Of a stretch of 64,000 nucleotides of DNA, positions 36,410 to 46,774 are shown one piece after another. The notes beneath the pieces were generated by a model. That model saw only the letters and a program-made list of their open reading frames with translations. It had not been told where the DNA came from and ran no database searches. The stretch lies in assembly GCF_018448935.1 (NCBI RefSeq), contig NZ_RCWC01000025.1:1-64000 (forward strand), given 5' to 3'. The translations under genes were made by a program, and so were the position numbers. This DNA comes from Photorhabdus noenieputensis (GTDB lineage: Bacteria > Pseudomonadota > Gammaproteobacteria > Enterobacterales > Enterobacteriaceae). The number at the start of each line of letters is the position of its first letter. The stretch's first letter is position 1.

Positions 36410-37525
36410 CTATTCTTCGCTATTATTAAGAATAAGGTTGCTTTTTGGAATACAACAGCAAGCTAAAATATGGCCGTCGTTTTTAATCGCCGTGGCTTTT
36501 AAAGGAGAAACTTCGCCCTTAATTAAAGAAAGCTTACAGCATCCACATATTCCTGCCCGACATGAATAGGGTACTCTAATTCCTTGTTGTTCCAATTGTT
36601 CTAAAATGATTTGTTGATTATTACCTGTAAAGATTTTTCCGTTATATTCAATAGTAACAGACTGATCATTTATTTTTGGTAAATCAATATCTTCGACTTT
36701 TTCGCTACTGCCATATTTAAGCGGATCTTTTTTAGCTAATATAGTGACATTATCTCCGATTCTAATAATACCACTTGAACGGGCAATTAGATTCTGACCA
36801 AAATCGACATCACCATTTTCTGCTGTACGGAATGATTGCAATGTCGCTAATGGCTCTCCGTTGGGATTTTTAATGCCTTTATCAATGCTGACGGTTGTCA
36901 GAATACAGCGGCTACAGGGTTTGGGTAAATCAAAAATAACATCGCCAATCTGAATTGATTGCCAACTGTCTTCTGCAAATGCGTTCGCTCCGGTAATAAC
37001 AATATTTGGACGAAATTGCTCTAATTTGATACTGGCCGGGCAACGTTGTTGTAATAAATGAAATGAGGCTTCATTAATGAGTAGAAATGGATAACCATCA
37101 GCAAATGATAATGGAATTTCAGGGTGTTTTTTTACCTTGCGGCTTAATTCATGGCTTAACCAGCGCAATTGCACTGGAATATCAAAGAAACCACTTAACC
37201 ATTGATTAATTGTTTCTGGTGCGATTAGGGCCGTAAAATGGTTGCCCCATACTTCCGTAGGCTGCTGTTCAGGTAGGAAATCACTGTAAAGTACGGTGGC
37301 ATTTTCTCCGTTGGGCGCACGCAGATAAATACCGTTATTTAACATAGCCGGAGTAAATAACAACATCTGAGGATATTTACGGGCGGTAATAAAAGTCCCG
37401 TCTGTCGTTGTGACCATAAAATTGCGATCAAATATAAGGCCGCTTTCACTGACTAATGCATGGGAAAGTTGCAAACCACGCATAGACTTTACCGGGTGGG
37501 TATACAGGCGAGACAGAGTGATCAT
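36410..37525 (-). CDS. ycbX: MOSC / 2Fe-2S protein YcbX
   Basis: A 371-residue protein (E. coli 369) with an N-terminal MOSC_N beta-barrel ('[14 protein letters not shown]'), a MOSC domain with the conserved Cys in '[15 protein letters not shown]', and a C-terminal plant-type 2Fe-2S ferredoxin domain with '[16 protein letters not shown]' and a final Cys in 'HILACCCIP'. In E. coli it takes part in molybdenum-cofactor-dependent detoxification of N-hydroxylated compounds. It is divergent from rlmKL as in E. coli. Confidence 0.93.
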   Translation of the reverse strand: MITLSRLYTHPVKSMRGLQLSHALVSESGLIFDRNFMVTTTDGTFITARKYPQMLLFTPAMLNNGIYLRAPNGENATVLYSDFLPEQQPTEVWGNHFTALIAPETINQWLSGFFDIPVQLRWLSHELSRKVKKHPEIPLSFADGYPFLLINEASFHLLQQRCPASIKLEQFRPNIVITGANAFAEDSWQSIQIGDVIFDLPKPCSRCILTTVSIDKGIKNPNGEPLATLQSFRTAENGDVDFGQNLIARSSGIIRIGDNVTILAKKDPLKYGSSEKVEDIDLPKINDQSVTIEYNGKIFTGNNQQIILEQLEQQGIRVPYSCRAGICGCCKLSLIKGEVSPLKATAIKNDGHILACCCIPKSNLILNNSEE

Positions 37526-37625
37526 CCGTTAATCTCCATGAAACATTTTTTACATGCGCAACTTTATGACATGTCACTTGGATTAGCTATAATGCGTAAC
37601 AATTTTCTTTTTGGTGATATGTAAC

Positions 37626-39743
37626 ATGAACTCTCTGTTTGCCAGCACGGCGCGTGGATTAGAAGAATTATTGAAGAACGAACTGGAAATGCTGGGAGCG
37701 CAATCATGCAAAATTGTGCAAGGCGGAGTTCATTTTCAAGGTGATGGCAAGGTGATGTATAAAAGTCTGATGTGGAGCAGGCTGGCATCACGTATTTTGC
37801 TACCGCTAAACGAATTTAATGTTTATAGCGATTTAGATCTCTATCTTGGCGTTCAGTCTATTGATTGGAGCCAGATTTTTTCTGTAGACAGTACTTTCTC
37901 TGTGCATTTCAGTGGTACAAATGAAGAGATACGGAATACTCAATATGGCGCACTCAAGGTTAAAGACGCCATTGTCGATAGCTTTATTCGTAAGTTGGAT
38001 CAACGCCCCAATGTGGCAAAGCAACAGCCGGATATTCGCATTAATGTTTTTTTGAATAAAGAGAAAGCCAGTGTTGCATTGGATTTGAGTGGTGATGGTT
38101 TGCATATCCGAGGTTATCGCGATCTTGCTGGTCAAGCTCCACTGAAAGAAAATCTGGCTGCTGCGATTATTCTACGTTCAGGCTGGCAGATTGGTACTCC
38201 GATGGTCGATCCTATGTGTGGTTCCGGCACATTATTGATTGAAGCTGCAATGATGGCGGCTGATCGTGCTCCTGGGCTGCATCGTAACCACTGGGGCTTT
38301 ATTGCTTGGTTGCAACATGATGAAGAAATTTGGCGTGAGGTGACCACAGAAGCGCAGATCCGCTTTCGTAAAGGTCTTCAGGAGACAGCTTCCCGTTTTG
38401 TTGGTTCTGATATTGATCGCAGAGTGCTGGATATGGCTCGGTCAAATGCTCGTAGAGCAGGGGTTGCACAGTTGATAACTTTCCAACAAGGTGATGCTAG
38501 TCGTCTGGAAAATCCGTTACCAGAAGGCACTGTTGGAACAGTGTTAAGTAATCCACCTTATGGTGAGCGCTTGGAAAGTGAACCTGCATTGGTTGCACTA
38601 CACAGTTTATTTGGGCGGATCATGAAAAGCCGTTTCCCTGGCTGGCGTCTGTCTCTATTCAGTGCGTCACCCGAGTTGCTGAGCTGCTTGCAATTACGGG
38701 CTGAACGTGAGTTTAAAGCTAAAAATGGTCCACTGGATTGCGTACAGAAAAATTATCAGTTGTCAGATAAACCACACTCATCAGAGATGAATGTGGCGGA
38801 AGATTATGCCAATCGCCTGCGCAAAAATGAAAAGAAATTAACACACTGGGCAAAACAACAAGGGATTAATTGTTATCGTCTGTATGATGCTGATTTGCCA
38901 GAATACAATGTGGCTGTTGACCGTTATGCGGATAAAGTGGTGATTCAGGAATATGCTCCGCCGAAAAGTGTTGATGCTAATAAGGCGCGTCAGCGTTTAT
39001 TCGATGTTATCAGTGCAACGATGCAAGTTCTTGGGCTCTCATCAAATCAATTAGTACTTAAGACTCGTCAGCGTCAGAAAGGTAAAAGCCAGTATGAAAG
39101 AATGGCAGAAAAACGGGAATTCTTTCTGGTAAATGAGTATGACGCAAAATTTTGGGTTAATTTAACTGATTATTTGGACACCGGCTTGTTCCTTGATCAT
39201 CGAATTGCCCGGAAAATGCTAGGTGAAATGAGTGAAGGAAAAGATTTTCTGAACCTGTTTGCTTATACCGGATCTGCGACAGTACATGCTGGGTTAGGCG
39301 GTGCGCGTTCAACAACGACGGTTGATATGTCTCGCACTTATCTCGAATGGGCTGAGCGGAATTTACAGGCTAATGGATTAACAGGGCGTCAGCATCGGTT
39401 GATTCAGGCAGATTGTCTCGCTTGGTTGGCTCGGGCCAATGAACAGTTTGATTTGATTTTTATTGATCCGCCAACTTTCTCCAATTCTAAACGAATGGAA
39501 GATGCATTTGATGTACAACGCGACCATATCATCTTGCTGAAGCAGCTTAAACGCTTGTTGCGTCGTGGGGGAACGCTGATGTTCTCCAATAATAAACGAG
39601 GTTTTAAAATGGATTTTGTTGAGCTGGAAAAAGTTGGCTTGGTGGCAAAAGAGATCACCAGTAAAACCCAGTCGCAGGATTTTGCCCGTAACCGTCAGAT
39701 TCACAACTGCTGGCTATTGCGCCATGCTGGTGAGGAAAAATAA
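37626..39743 (+). CDS. rlmL: bifunctional 23S rRNA methyltransferase RlmKL
   Basis: Fused enzyme making m2G2445 (RlmL) and m7G2069 (RlmK) in 23S rRNA. The 705-residue protein begins [20 protein letters not shown], has an N-terminal THUMP domain, the RlmL catalytic motif '[11 protein letters not shown]' (about 305) and a C-terminal RlmK domain with '[15 protein letters not shown]' (SAM binding) and '[13 protein letters not shown]'. ATG 37626 matches E. coli; the frame is open to 37611. It ends 5 bp before uup, a likely operon. Confidence 0.95.
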   Translation: MNSLFASTARGLEELLKNELEMLGAQSCKIVQGGVHFQGDGKVMYKSLMWSRLASRILLPLNEFNVYSDLDLYLGVQSIDWSQIFSVDSTFSVHFSGTNEEIRNTQYGALKVKDAIVDSFIRKLDQRPNVAKQQPDIRINVFLNKEKASVALDLSGDGLHIRGYRDLAGQAPLKENLAAAIILRSGWQIGTPMVDPMCGSGTLLIEAAMMAADRAPGLHRNHWGFIAWLQHDEEIWREVTTEAQIRFRKGLQETASRFVGSDIDRRVLDMARSNARRAGVAQLITFQQGDASRLENPLPEGTVGTVLSNPPYGERLESEPALVALHSLFGRIMKSRFPGWRLSLFSASPELLSCLQLRAEREFKAKNGPLDCVQKNYQLSDKPHSSEMNVAEDYANRLRKNEKKLTHWAKQQGINCYRLYDADLPEYNVAVDRYADKVVIQEYAPPKSVDANKARQRLFDVISATMQVLGLSSNQLVLKTRQRQKGKSQYERMAEKREFFLVNEYDAKFWVNLTDYLDTGLFLDHRIARKMLGEMSEGKDFLNLFAYTGSATVHAGLGGARSTTTVDMSRTYLEWAERNLQANGLTGRQHRLIQADCLAWLARANEQFDLIFIDPPTFSNSKRMEDAFDVQRDHIILLKQLKRLLRRGGTLMFSNNKRGFKMDFVELEKVGLVAKEITSKTQSQDFARNRQIHNCWLLRHAGEEK

Positions 39744-39748
39744 TTACT

Positions 39749-41662
39749 ATGTCGTTGATCAATTTATCTGGTGCGTGGTTGTCGTTCAGTGATGCGCCAT
39801 TACTTGATAATGCAGAATTGCATATAGAAGAAAATGAAAGAGTTTGTCTGGTTGGTCGTAACGGTGCTGGAAAATCGACTTTGTTACGGGTATTGGCAAA
39901 AGAGCAGCCGTTGGATGATGGTCAAGTTATTTACGAGCAGGATCTGATTGTTTCTCGTTTACAACAGGACCCTCCTCGCGATGTGGAAGGGACGGTCTTT
40001 GATTTTGTTGCTGAAGGTGTTCAGGAGCAGGCCGAATATATTAAATCTTTTCATCAGGTTTCCCGTCTGGTGGAGCAAGAACCGAATCAGAAAAACCTCA
40101 ACCGCTTGGCAGAATTGCAGGAGGTGCTGGATATCCGCGGACTATGGTCACTGGACAGCCGGATTAATGACGTATTGAAACAGCTCTCTTTACCTGCGGA
40201 GGCAAAGCTCTCTTCTCTTTCCGGTGGTTGGTTGCGTAAGGCGGCATTGGGAAGGGCGTTGGTCAGTTCACCAAAAGTCTTGCTGCTTGATGAACCAACT
40301 AACCACCTGGATATTGATACGATTGAATGGCTGGAAAATTTCCTGAAAGATTTTCAGGGTAGTCTGGTTTTCATTTCCCATGACCGTTCATTTATTCGCA
40401 ATATGGCAACCCGTATTGTCGATTTAGATCGCGGCAAGTTAGTGTCGTGGCCGGGTAATTACGATAAGTTTCTTGAAAGCAAAGAAGAAGCATTGCGTGT
40501 GGAAGAGATGCAAAATGCTGAATTTGATCGTAAGTTGGCTCAGGAAGAAGTGTGGATCCGTCAGGGGATTAAAGCGCGTCGTACTCGTAATGAAGGGCGC
40601 GTCAGAGCGTTGAAAACATTACGTATTGAGCGTTCACAACGCCGTGAAGTAATGGGAACCGCTAAAATACAGATGGAAGAAGCGAGTCGTTCCGGCAAAA
40701 TTGTCTTTGAGCTGGAAAATGTTAACTATCAAATTGGTGAAAGGAAACTGGTCAATAATTTCAGTGCGCAAATTCAGCGTGGAGATAAAATTGCACTGGT
40801 GGGGCCAAATGGTTGTGGCAAAACAACTTTACTGAAACTGATGCTAGGTGAGCTGCAATCTAATGGCGGCCGTGTTCATTGTGGTACTAAACTAGAAGTT
40901 GCTTATTTTGATCAGCATCGGATAGCACTTGATCCAGAAAGAACCGTAATGGATAACCTGGCTGAAGGTAAACAGGAAGTGATGGTGAATGGTCGTCCTC
41001 GTCATGTTCTGGGTTATTTGCAGGACTTTCTGTTTCATCCAAAACGGGCAATGACACCGGTTAAAGCGCTTTCCGGTGGTGAAAGGAATCGGTTGTTACT
41101 GGCGCGTCTGTTTCTGAAACCTAGTAATTTATTGGTACTTGATGAGCCAACCAACGATCTGGATGTGGAAACATTAGAGTTGCTGGAGGAGTTGGTAGAC
41201 AATTATACAGGTACTGTATTGCTGGTTAGTCATGATCGTCAATTTGTTGATAACTCTGTGACCGAATGTTGGATTTTTGAAGGTAATGGTGTGATCAATA
41301 ATTATGTTGGCGGTTATTACGATGCTCAACAACAGCGTGAACAAACGATATCGTTGCGCCGACAAAATGAGAAAAAACTGCCAACGGAAGTCAAAGTAGA
41401 AAAGGTTAAAGAATCGCCAAAAAGTTCTCGTAACAAAATGAGCCACCATTTGTTTCGAGAGTTAGAGCAATTACCATCATTGCTGGAGAAATTGGAAGAA
41501 GAGCTTGATCAGTTACAGTCTCAAGTGAGTGATCCTGAATTTTTTAGTCAGCCTCATGTAGTAACCCAAAAAATACTGACTGAGCTGTCGGAAAAAGAGC
41601 AGGCATTAGAAGCTGCTTTTGATCGCTGGCATGAATTGGAAACATTGAAAAATAACCAATAG
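39749..41662 (+). CDS. uup: ABC-F ATPase Uup
   Basis: Soluble ribosome-associated ABC-F protein, linked to precise transposon excision and ribosome function. The 637-residue protein has two ATPase domains: Walker A GRNGAGKST and GPNGCGKTT, signatures 'LSGGWLRKAALGRAL' and 'LSGGERNRLLLARLF', and Walker B 'LLLDEPTNHLD' and 'VLDEPTNDLD'. The linker and a C-terminal coiled coil (from 'HHLFRELEQLPSLLEKLEEE') are DNA-binding in this family. No membrane spans. Confidence 0.95.
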   Translation: MSLINLSGAWLSFSDAPLLDNAELHIEENERVCLVGRNGAGKSTLLRVLAKEQPLDDGQVIYEQDLIVSRLQQDPPRDVEGTVFDFVAEGVQEQAEYIKSFHQVSRLVEQEPNQKNLNRLAELQEVLDIRGLWSLDSRINDVLKQLSLPAEAKLSSLSGGWLRKAALGRALVSSPKVLLLDEPTNHLDIDTIEWLENFLKDFQGSLVFISHDRSFIRNMATRIVDLDRGKLVSWPGNYDKFLESKEEALRVEEMQNAEFDRKLAQEEVWIRQGIKARRTRNEGRVRALKTLRIERSQRREVMGTAKIQMEEASRSGKIVFELENVNYQIGERKLVNNFSAQIQRGDKIALVGPNGCGKTTLLKLMLGELQSNGGRVHCGTKLEVAYFDQHRIALDPERTVMDNLAEGKQEVMVNGRPRHVLGYLQDFLFHPKRAMTPVKALSGGERNRLLLARLFLKPSNLLVLDEPTNDLDVETLELLEELVDNYTGTVLLVSHDRQFVDNSVTECWIFEGNGVINNYVGGYYDAQQQREQTISLRRQNEKKLPTEVKVEKVKESPKSSRNKMSHHLFRELEQLPSLLEKLEEELDQLQSQVSDPEFFSQPHVVTQKILTELSEKEQALEAAFDRWHELETLKNNQ

Positions 41663-41747
41663 TTAACATAATTATCAGAATCATACTGCGGAATTTTTCT
41701 GAGTATGATTCTGTGGATATTCCCAATTTCCTTACAGGAGAAAAACC

Positions 41748-42995
41748 TTGTGTTCCAGTAACCATCATCATGAAATGGTATTGTGCCCTCAATGTGATTT
41801 GCTGGTGACATTGCCAGAAGAGGTTCAGGGAACGAAGGCAGTTTGTCCCCGTTGTAAGACGGCATTAGTCACATGGTGGAAAGAACCTAAGCATCAGCCA
41901 ACAGGTTATGCAGTCAGTGCATTATTTATGCTATTAATGGCTTGCCTGTTTCCGTTTGTTAGCATGAGCGTGGCGGGCATTGGCAGTGAAATTACCTTAT
42001 CTCAAATCCCTCAGGTGATGTTTGATGAAAATTACGTCAGTGTGGGAACATTCTTTTTGCTCTGTGTTCAACTGGTACCTGCCTTTTGTATGGTCGCGAT
42101 TATTCTCTTATGCCAGGGTGTTGTTATTTCCCAGAAGATAAAAGTCTGGTTGGCCAGGGTTTTATTTCAGATGAAAAGCTGGTGTATGGTTGAAATCTTT
42201 CTGGCAGGGGTATTAGTCAGCTTCGTTAAATTAATGGCTTATGGTGATATTGGGTTAGGTTTAAGTTTTTTGCCATATTGCCTATTCTGCCTTCTCCAGG
42301 TGAGAGCATTTCAATGTTTGGATCGCCACTGGTTATGGAATCAGATAGCGCTCGCACCTAAGGTGAATATACCGTTACAGGCAGGAAGATCAGGGTTAGT
42401 GCAGGGGGTTCGATTATGTCAGTGTTGTACGGCTATTTTACCGGCAGACCAGTTAGTATGTTCACGTTGTCATACTCGTGGACATGCTCGACGCCGTAAC
42501 AGTCTGCAATGGACAATGGCACTGATAGTGACGGCTTTAATGCTTTATATTCCTGCTAATATCATGCCAATGATGGTGACGGAATCGTTAGGTAATCAGA
42601 GTGATTCTACTATTATGGCGGGAGTGATATTACTATGGAGTGTAGGTTCATATCCGGTAGCTTTAGTCATTTTTATTGCCAGTATTATGGTGCCATCACT
42701 GAAAATGCTGGCAATTGGTTGGTTATGTTGGGATGCCAAAGGTCACGGTAAACGAGATTCCGCCCGAATGCATTTTATTTATGAAGTTGTTGAATTTGTT
42801 GGCCGTTGGTCAATGATTGATGTATTTGTTATTGCAATATTGTCATCACTGGTACGTATGGGGAAATTTATGAGTGTCTACCCCGCAATGGGGGCAGTTA
42901 TTTTTGCTTTAGTTGTGATCCTGACCATGTTTGCGGCAATGACATTTGATCCGCGTTTAATTTGGGATAGAACCAACGTTAAACATTCGTTATAA
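41748..42995 (+). CDS. pqiA: intermembrane transport protein PqiA (TTG start)
   Basis: Inner-membrane partner of the PqiB MCE tunnel, thought to move lipids across the envelope. The 415-residue protein has two zinc ribbons ('CPQCD...CPRC' and 'CQCC...CSRCH') and about eight membrane spans in two halves. The start is a TTG at 41748: GGAG at 41737-41740 is seven bases away and the resulting MCSSNHHHEMVLCPQCD matches the E. coli N-terminus (MCEHHH...CSQCD). The next ATG (41775) would remove conserved residues. The weak start may limit expression. Confidence 0.93.
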   Translation: MCSSNHHHEMVLCPQCDLLVTLPEEVQGTKAVCPRCKTALVTWWKEPKHQPTGYAVSALFMLLMACLFPFVSMSVAGIGSEITLSQIPQVMFDENYVSVGTFFLLCVQLVPAFCMVAIILLCQGVVISQKIKVWLARVLFQMKSWCMVEIFLAGVLVSFVKLMAYGDIGLGLSFLPYCLFCLLQVRAFQCLDRHWLWNQIALAPKVNIPLQAGRSGLVQGVRLCQCCTAILPADQLVCSRCHTRGHARRRNSLQWTMALIVTALMLYIPANIMPMMVTESLGNQSDSTIMAGVILLWSVGSYPVALVIFIASIMVPSLKMLAIGWLCWDAKGHGKRDSARMHFIYEVVEFVGRWSMIDVFVIAILSSLVRMGKFMSVYPAMGAVIFALVVILTMFAAMTFDPRLIWDRTNVKHSL

Positions 42996-43015
42996 GGCAA
43001 TGAAGGAGTGTCAAG

Positions 43016-44665
43016 GTGACGGATAAAGTTGAAGACCAGAGTCAGGCTAAAATCGATAAAATTAAAAGTTGGTCGCCAGTCTGGATTGTACCGATTGTCA
43101 CCGTGCTGATTGGTGCCTGGATATTGTTTTACCATTTCAACCACCAAGGGCCGGAAGTGACGTTGATTACCTCCAACGCGGAGGGTATTGAAGCCGGAAA
43201 AACTAAAATTAAAAGCCGCAGTGTGGATGTCGGCGTGGTTGAGAAGGTCATGCTGAGTGATAATCTCAGTCGAGTTATTATTAAGGCCCGGCTAAATGAT
43301 GGCATGGAAAATCTATTACGTAGTGATAGTGCTTTTTGGGTAGTGAAACCGCAAATTGGTCGTGATGGAATATCTGGCCTTGGTACTCTTCTGTCCGGGG
43401 CTTTTATTGAACTTCAACCGGGAACGAATGGTGATGAAGAAGATAAATTTAATTTGTTGGACTCACCACCATTGGCTTCACCTGATGCGAAAGGTATCCG
43501 TGTCATCCTAATCAGTGATAAAGCAGGTCAGCTTAATCCGGGCGATCCAGTATTGTTTCGTGGTTATCGGGTTGGCTCTGTTGAAACCAGCGAGTTTGAA
43601 CCGAAATCGCATCTGATGAGATATCAGCTATTTATCAATGCACCTTATGATGGCTTGCTGACAACCAATGTCCGTTTTTGGAAAGAGAGTGGTATTACCT
43701 TTGATATGTCTTCTCAAGGGGTGCGTGTTGAAATGGCTTCTTTATCAACGCTGTTTGGTGGTGGTGTCAGTTTTGATGTGCCTAAGGGTTGGGAATTGGG
43801 GGAGTCAATTAAGGAAAAAGCCACTTACAAACTTTTTGATAACCAAAGAAGCATTCAAGATTCTTTATATACCAAACATAAAGATTATCTGTTGCTCTTC
43901 TCTGATTCTGTCCGAGGATTACAGCCGGGTGCGCCGGTGGAGTTTCGTGGTATCCGTATGGGAACTGTGGCGAAAGTACCATTCTATTCCGAGGGAATGA
44001 GACAGCGGTTGGATAACGATTTTCGTATTCCAGTACTTATCTCCATTGAGCCGGAGCGCTTTGAGAAGGAGTTGGGGGAGGGGTTTGATGTTGAGAAGGA
44101 GCTGAATAGCATAGCCAAACGTGGTCTGCGAGCCTCTCTCAAGTCAGGTAATTTGCTAACGGGGGCACTGTTTATTGATTTGGATTTTTATCCAAATGAA
44201 AAAGAGTGGGCTGGCCCGAATGAAATTGCAGGCTATCCGCTATTGCCAACAATCAGTGGTGGCCTTGCTCAAATTCAACATAAAGTTATTGCTGCGTTAG
44301 ACAAAATTAATAATATGCCGGTTGAGCCAATGTTTAATCAGGCTATTCGTACTTTAGAAGAGAGTCAGAAAGCAATCAGAAAAGCACAGCAGACTCTTGA
44401 TGAATTGAATAAAGTGTTGGCAAATCCTGAAACCAAAGATCTGCCAAAAGATATACAGAAAACATTGCAGGAGTTTAGCCGCAGTATGCAAGGCTTCCAG
44501 CCTGGATCACCGGCTTATAACAAGATGTTGGATAATATGCAGCGATTAGATCAAGCGTTGAGTGAGCTGCGGCCTGTGCTGAGAACGCTGAATAATAAGA
44601 GCAATGCGTTAGTTTTTGAGGCTAAGCCAATTGAAGATCCAGAACCGAAAAAGGCTAAAAAATGA
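43016..44665 (+). CDS. pqiB: MCE-domain protein PqiB
   Basis: A periplasm-spanning MCE protein anchored in the inner membrane, forming a hexameric tunnel for lipid transport. The 549-residue protein (E. coli 546) has one N-terminal span (PVWIVPIVTVLIGAWILFYH), three MCE domains ('GPEVTLITSNAEGIEAGKTK', 'AKGIRVILISDKAGQLNPGD', 'DYLLLFSDSVRGLQPGAPVE') and a C-terminal coiled coil (IRTLEESQKAIRKAQQTLDE). GTG start at 43016, after AAGGAG. Overlaps pqiC by 4 bp. Confidence 0.95.
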   Translation: MTDKVEDQSQAKIDKIKSWSPVWIVPIVTVLIGAWILFYHFNHQGPEVTLITSNAEGIEAGKTKIKSRSVDVGVVEKVMLSDNLSRVIIKARLNDGMENLLRSDSAFWVVKPQIGRDGISGLGTLLSGAFIELQPGTNGDEEDKFNLLDSPPLASPDAKGIRVILISDKAGQLNPGDPVLFRGYRVGSVETSEFEPKSHLMRYQLFINAPYDGLLTTNVRFWKESGITFDMSSQGVRVEMASLSTLFGGGVSFDVPKGWELGESIKEKATYKLFDNQRSIQDSLYTKHKDYLLLFSDSVRGLQPGAPVEFRGIRMGTVAKVPFYSEGMRQRLDNDFRIPVLISIEPERFEKELGEGFDVEKELNSIAKRGLRASLKSGNLLTGALFIDLDFYPNEKEWAGPNEIAGYPLLPTISGGLAQIQHKVIAALDKINNMPVEPMFNQAIRTLEESQKAIRKAQQTLDELNKVLANPETKDLPKDIQKTLQEFSRSMQGFQPGSPAYNKMLDNMQRLDQALSELRPVLRTLNNKSNALVFEAKPIEDPEPKKAKK

Positions 44666-45234
44666 TGAGAAGACTGGCATTAATTTTAGTGATTTTTATT
44701 TCTGCTTGTAGCCGTCAGCCAGAAAAAACTTATTATCAATTACCGGTAGTCACAATAGCATCACAAAAGAGTGCTATTGTGCAGCATGATCACCAATTAT
44801 GGGTACAACGAGTCATGTTGTCCGATTATCTGTCATCTTCCGGTGTGGTATATCAAAGTAGTGATGTTAGTTATATCGGTGCGGCGAATCACTTATGGGC
44901 AAGTCCACTTGAACAGCAGTTACAGCAAGTGTTGGTAGCAGAATTGACCATAGCGCTACCGCAGCGTTTAGTGTCGGCCCAACCATTGGTTAATAAACCA
45001 GATACTTTGGATGTAACAGTAACCAGTTTTCATGGTCGTTATGATGGTAAGGTGATTTTGCAAGGTTACTGGACATTAACTTGTCAAGAGAGTGAGACGA
45101 GTGTCGTTAAACAGCCCTTTAGTATAGAACTAAAACAAGAAGAGGATGGTTATGATGATTTAGTTCGCACGTTGGCAAAAGGATGGAGTCAGTTGGCGCA
45201 AGCTATTGCTAATCAATTAATGTCCCAATCGTAA
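44662..45234 (+). CDS. pqiC: outer-membrane lipoprotein PqiC (YmbA)
   Basis: A 190-residue lipoprotein with signal MMRRLALILVIFISA and lipidated Cys16 (ISAC|SRQ), then 'KTYYQLPVV' and 'LWASPLEQQLQQVLVAEL' as in E. coli PqiC (187). It binds the C-terminal end of PqiB at the outer membrane. Its ATG overlaps the pqiB stop (ATGA), so translation is coupled. Confidence 0.93.
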   Translation: MMRRLALILVIFISACSRQPEKTYYQLPVVTIASQKSAIVQHDHQLWVQRVMLSDYLSSSGVVYQSSDVSYIGAANHLWASPLEQQLQQVLVAELTIALPQRLVSAQPLVNKPDTLDVTVTSFHGRYDGKVILQGYWTLTCQESETSVVKQPFSIELKQEEDGYDDLVRTLAKGWSQLAQAIANQLMSQS

Positions 45235-45481
45235 CCCTCAGCCATTCTCCGGGTGTAAGACCTTTACGCTCGGAGAAAATTGGCATTATCAGCATGATAA
45301 AAATTTCTCTTTATTATTAATACCTTATTGATTTTCTCTGTACTAATATAACAAATATTACATTAATATGAATTTCTTGACTTGATTTTCAAAATTTATA
45401 GGGGTATTTCTAAATTGTGGTTGGATGAATGATGACCACTGTTTTCTTTCTACTGATCTAGCTTATGAGGTAAATAAAAGC

Positions 45482-45649
45482 ATGAAGAGACAGAAACGAG
45501 ATCGTTTAGCACGTGCGTTATCGAGAGGGTACCATGCAGGTATTTTGGGGCGCTCAAGGGAGCATTGTCCCTATTATTCATTAGATGCCCGTTCTCATTG
45601 GTTAGGAGGATGGCGCCAGGCTATGGAAGACAGGGCGATGATGGCTTAG
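45482..45649 (+). CDS. rmf: ribosome modulation factor
   Basis: A 55-residue basic protein that dimerises 70S ribosomes into inactive 100S particles in stationary phase. It begins MKRQKRDRLARALSRGYHAG and ends 'WLGGWRQAMEDRAMMA', nearly the same as E. coli Rmf (55). GAGGT ten bases upstream supports ATG 45482; the frame opens at 45425 but the extension is not conserved. Confidence 0.96.
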   Translation: MKRQKRDRLARALSRGYHAGILGRSREHCPYYSLDARSHWLGGWRQAMEDRAMMA

Positions 45650-46011
45650 TCTGCCAAACTGATGTATAGGTTAGGTGAGAAAAAACCACCATTTCTTAAT
45701 CGACGTGTATATATCCCAAATTTAATCTGACAGTGACTGATTGCTTATTACAGATATCTGTCAGATTGAATCCTGTTGGTAAATTTGTTTAACCTATTTA
45801 ATAAAACATCATACGACGGATATACTGATGCACTGAGTGTAGTAAATAGGGTACGTATAGCAATTAATGTGCTGGTTTCCTATTTCTTTGTATTGTTCTT
45901 TTTGGGATTCCGTTTGCGAAATTTGATGAGATAGAATTCATGGCCGCCAGCTCATACATCCTATTTAACCTCCAATATGACTGATATTGCGGCCATTCAG
46001 TAATTTATCTA
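45650..46011. other. rmf downstream region
   Basis: 362 bp without a credible gene. An inverted repeat ATGGCCGC (45940-45947) / GCGGCCAT (45989-45996) is present, of unknown meaning. A 70-codon plus-strand frame at 45987-46196 lies opposite the secreted-protein gene and is not supported. Confidence 0.4.
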
Positions 46012-46356
46012 CTAACGAGAGGGATAATCGCAGTAAGCAGGGTTTGATAAACATTTATGACGTATTTGAACCCTATAGAGAGGGCTATATTCCACATCTT
46101 CCCCGACTGCTATGGCTACATTTTCATGAGTTGAATAGGCTGTTTGAAGCAATGATAAAAGTATCGATCCGGCACTATAAGTACATACCCACCTAAATCC
46201 TCGGGCGCGAGTAGGAGTGACTATTTTTCCATAGCAATCTCCATTACTGTTAGATGCTTCTATCATTTCGATGGTACCTTCGAGCTTATTTATTGCTATG
46301 GCAGTTGGTGTAATAGTTAATGCTACGATTATGAGCAGTATTTTTCTGATGTTCAT
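46012..46356 (-). CDS. small secreted protein, possibly AB5-toxin B-subunit-like
   Basis: A 114-residue exported protein with signal peptide MNIRKILLIIVALTITPTAIA. The mature part (about 93 residues) has four cysteines ('GDCYGKI', 'WVCTYSAG', 'RHKCLSNPAYCDY'). The order Cys, about 17 residues, Cys, a segment SLLQTAYSTHENVAIAVGE, a 'YSPLY' and a closing Cys pair recalls SubB/PltB/ArtB-type B subunits of AB5 toxins, in both size and pattern. This is a by-eye resemblance only. AAGGG precedes the ATG. No A-subunit gene is adjacent. It could equally be an unrelated secreted protein. Confidence 0.55.
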   Translation of the reverse strand: MNIRKILLIIVALTITPTAIAINKLEGTIEMIEASNSNGDCYGKIVTPTRARGFRWVCTYSAGSILLSLLQTAYSTHENVAIAVGEDVEYSPLYRVQIRHKCLSNPAYCDYPSR

Positions 46357-46774
46357 ATAAATTACCCTTGGTTGTGTTTGTTAATAATAATTACTAATAA
46401 TAAATTTTATTGATGTTTTGCCTGTTACTAATATGCTTTTTGAGCTTATTTGATATATCAGGTCAATTTGATCATAGCACAATTTGTCAATTGCATACTA
46501 ATTAGCCAGTAATAAACCAAGTACTTATATTGCAGGTTATCGAGATGTGATTGTGTGCTATTCCTAGCCGAGGTAGGTTAGAGCTTGATTTTGAATTTCA
46601 TACTCTAAGATATAATCGGAATTGCCTTTGAAGAGCAAAAAACAATACCAAGTATTTTTCAAGCAAATATTTTTTTCAAATAGCGTACTGTTTGCTTGGT
46701 GGTATGCTTTTAGCGAAAAAGGTGAAAAGCAATTAGCTAGTCACCTTCCTTTTCGATATGTTACTGATTATTGA
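46357..46774. other. intergenic region with nested hairpin and fabA terminator
   Basis: AT-rich region. CAAGCAAA (46660-46667) and TTTGCTTG (46691-46698), flanked by ATACCA (46645-46650) and TGGTAT (46700-46705), form a nested hairpin. Further right, a minus-strand hairpin with AAGGTGA/TCACCTT followed by TTTTT (about 46717-46752) is a plausible fabA terminator. Confidence 0.5.

Noticed and set aside
45987-46196. 70-codon plus-strand frame opposite the secreted-protein gene
   Set aside because: No ribosome-binding site or family resemblance. The minus-strand gene has a good signal peptide and start, so this is its shadow.
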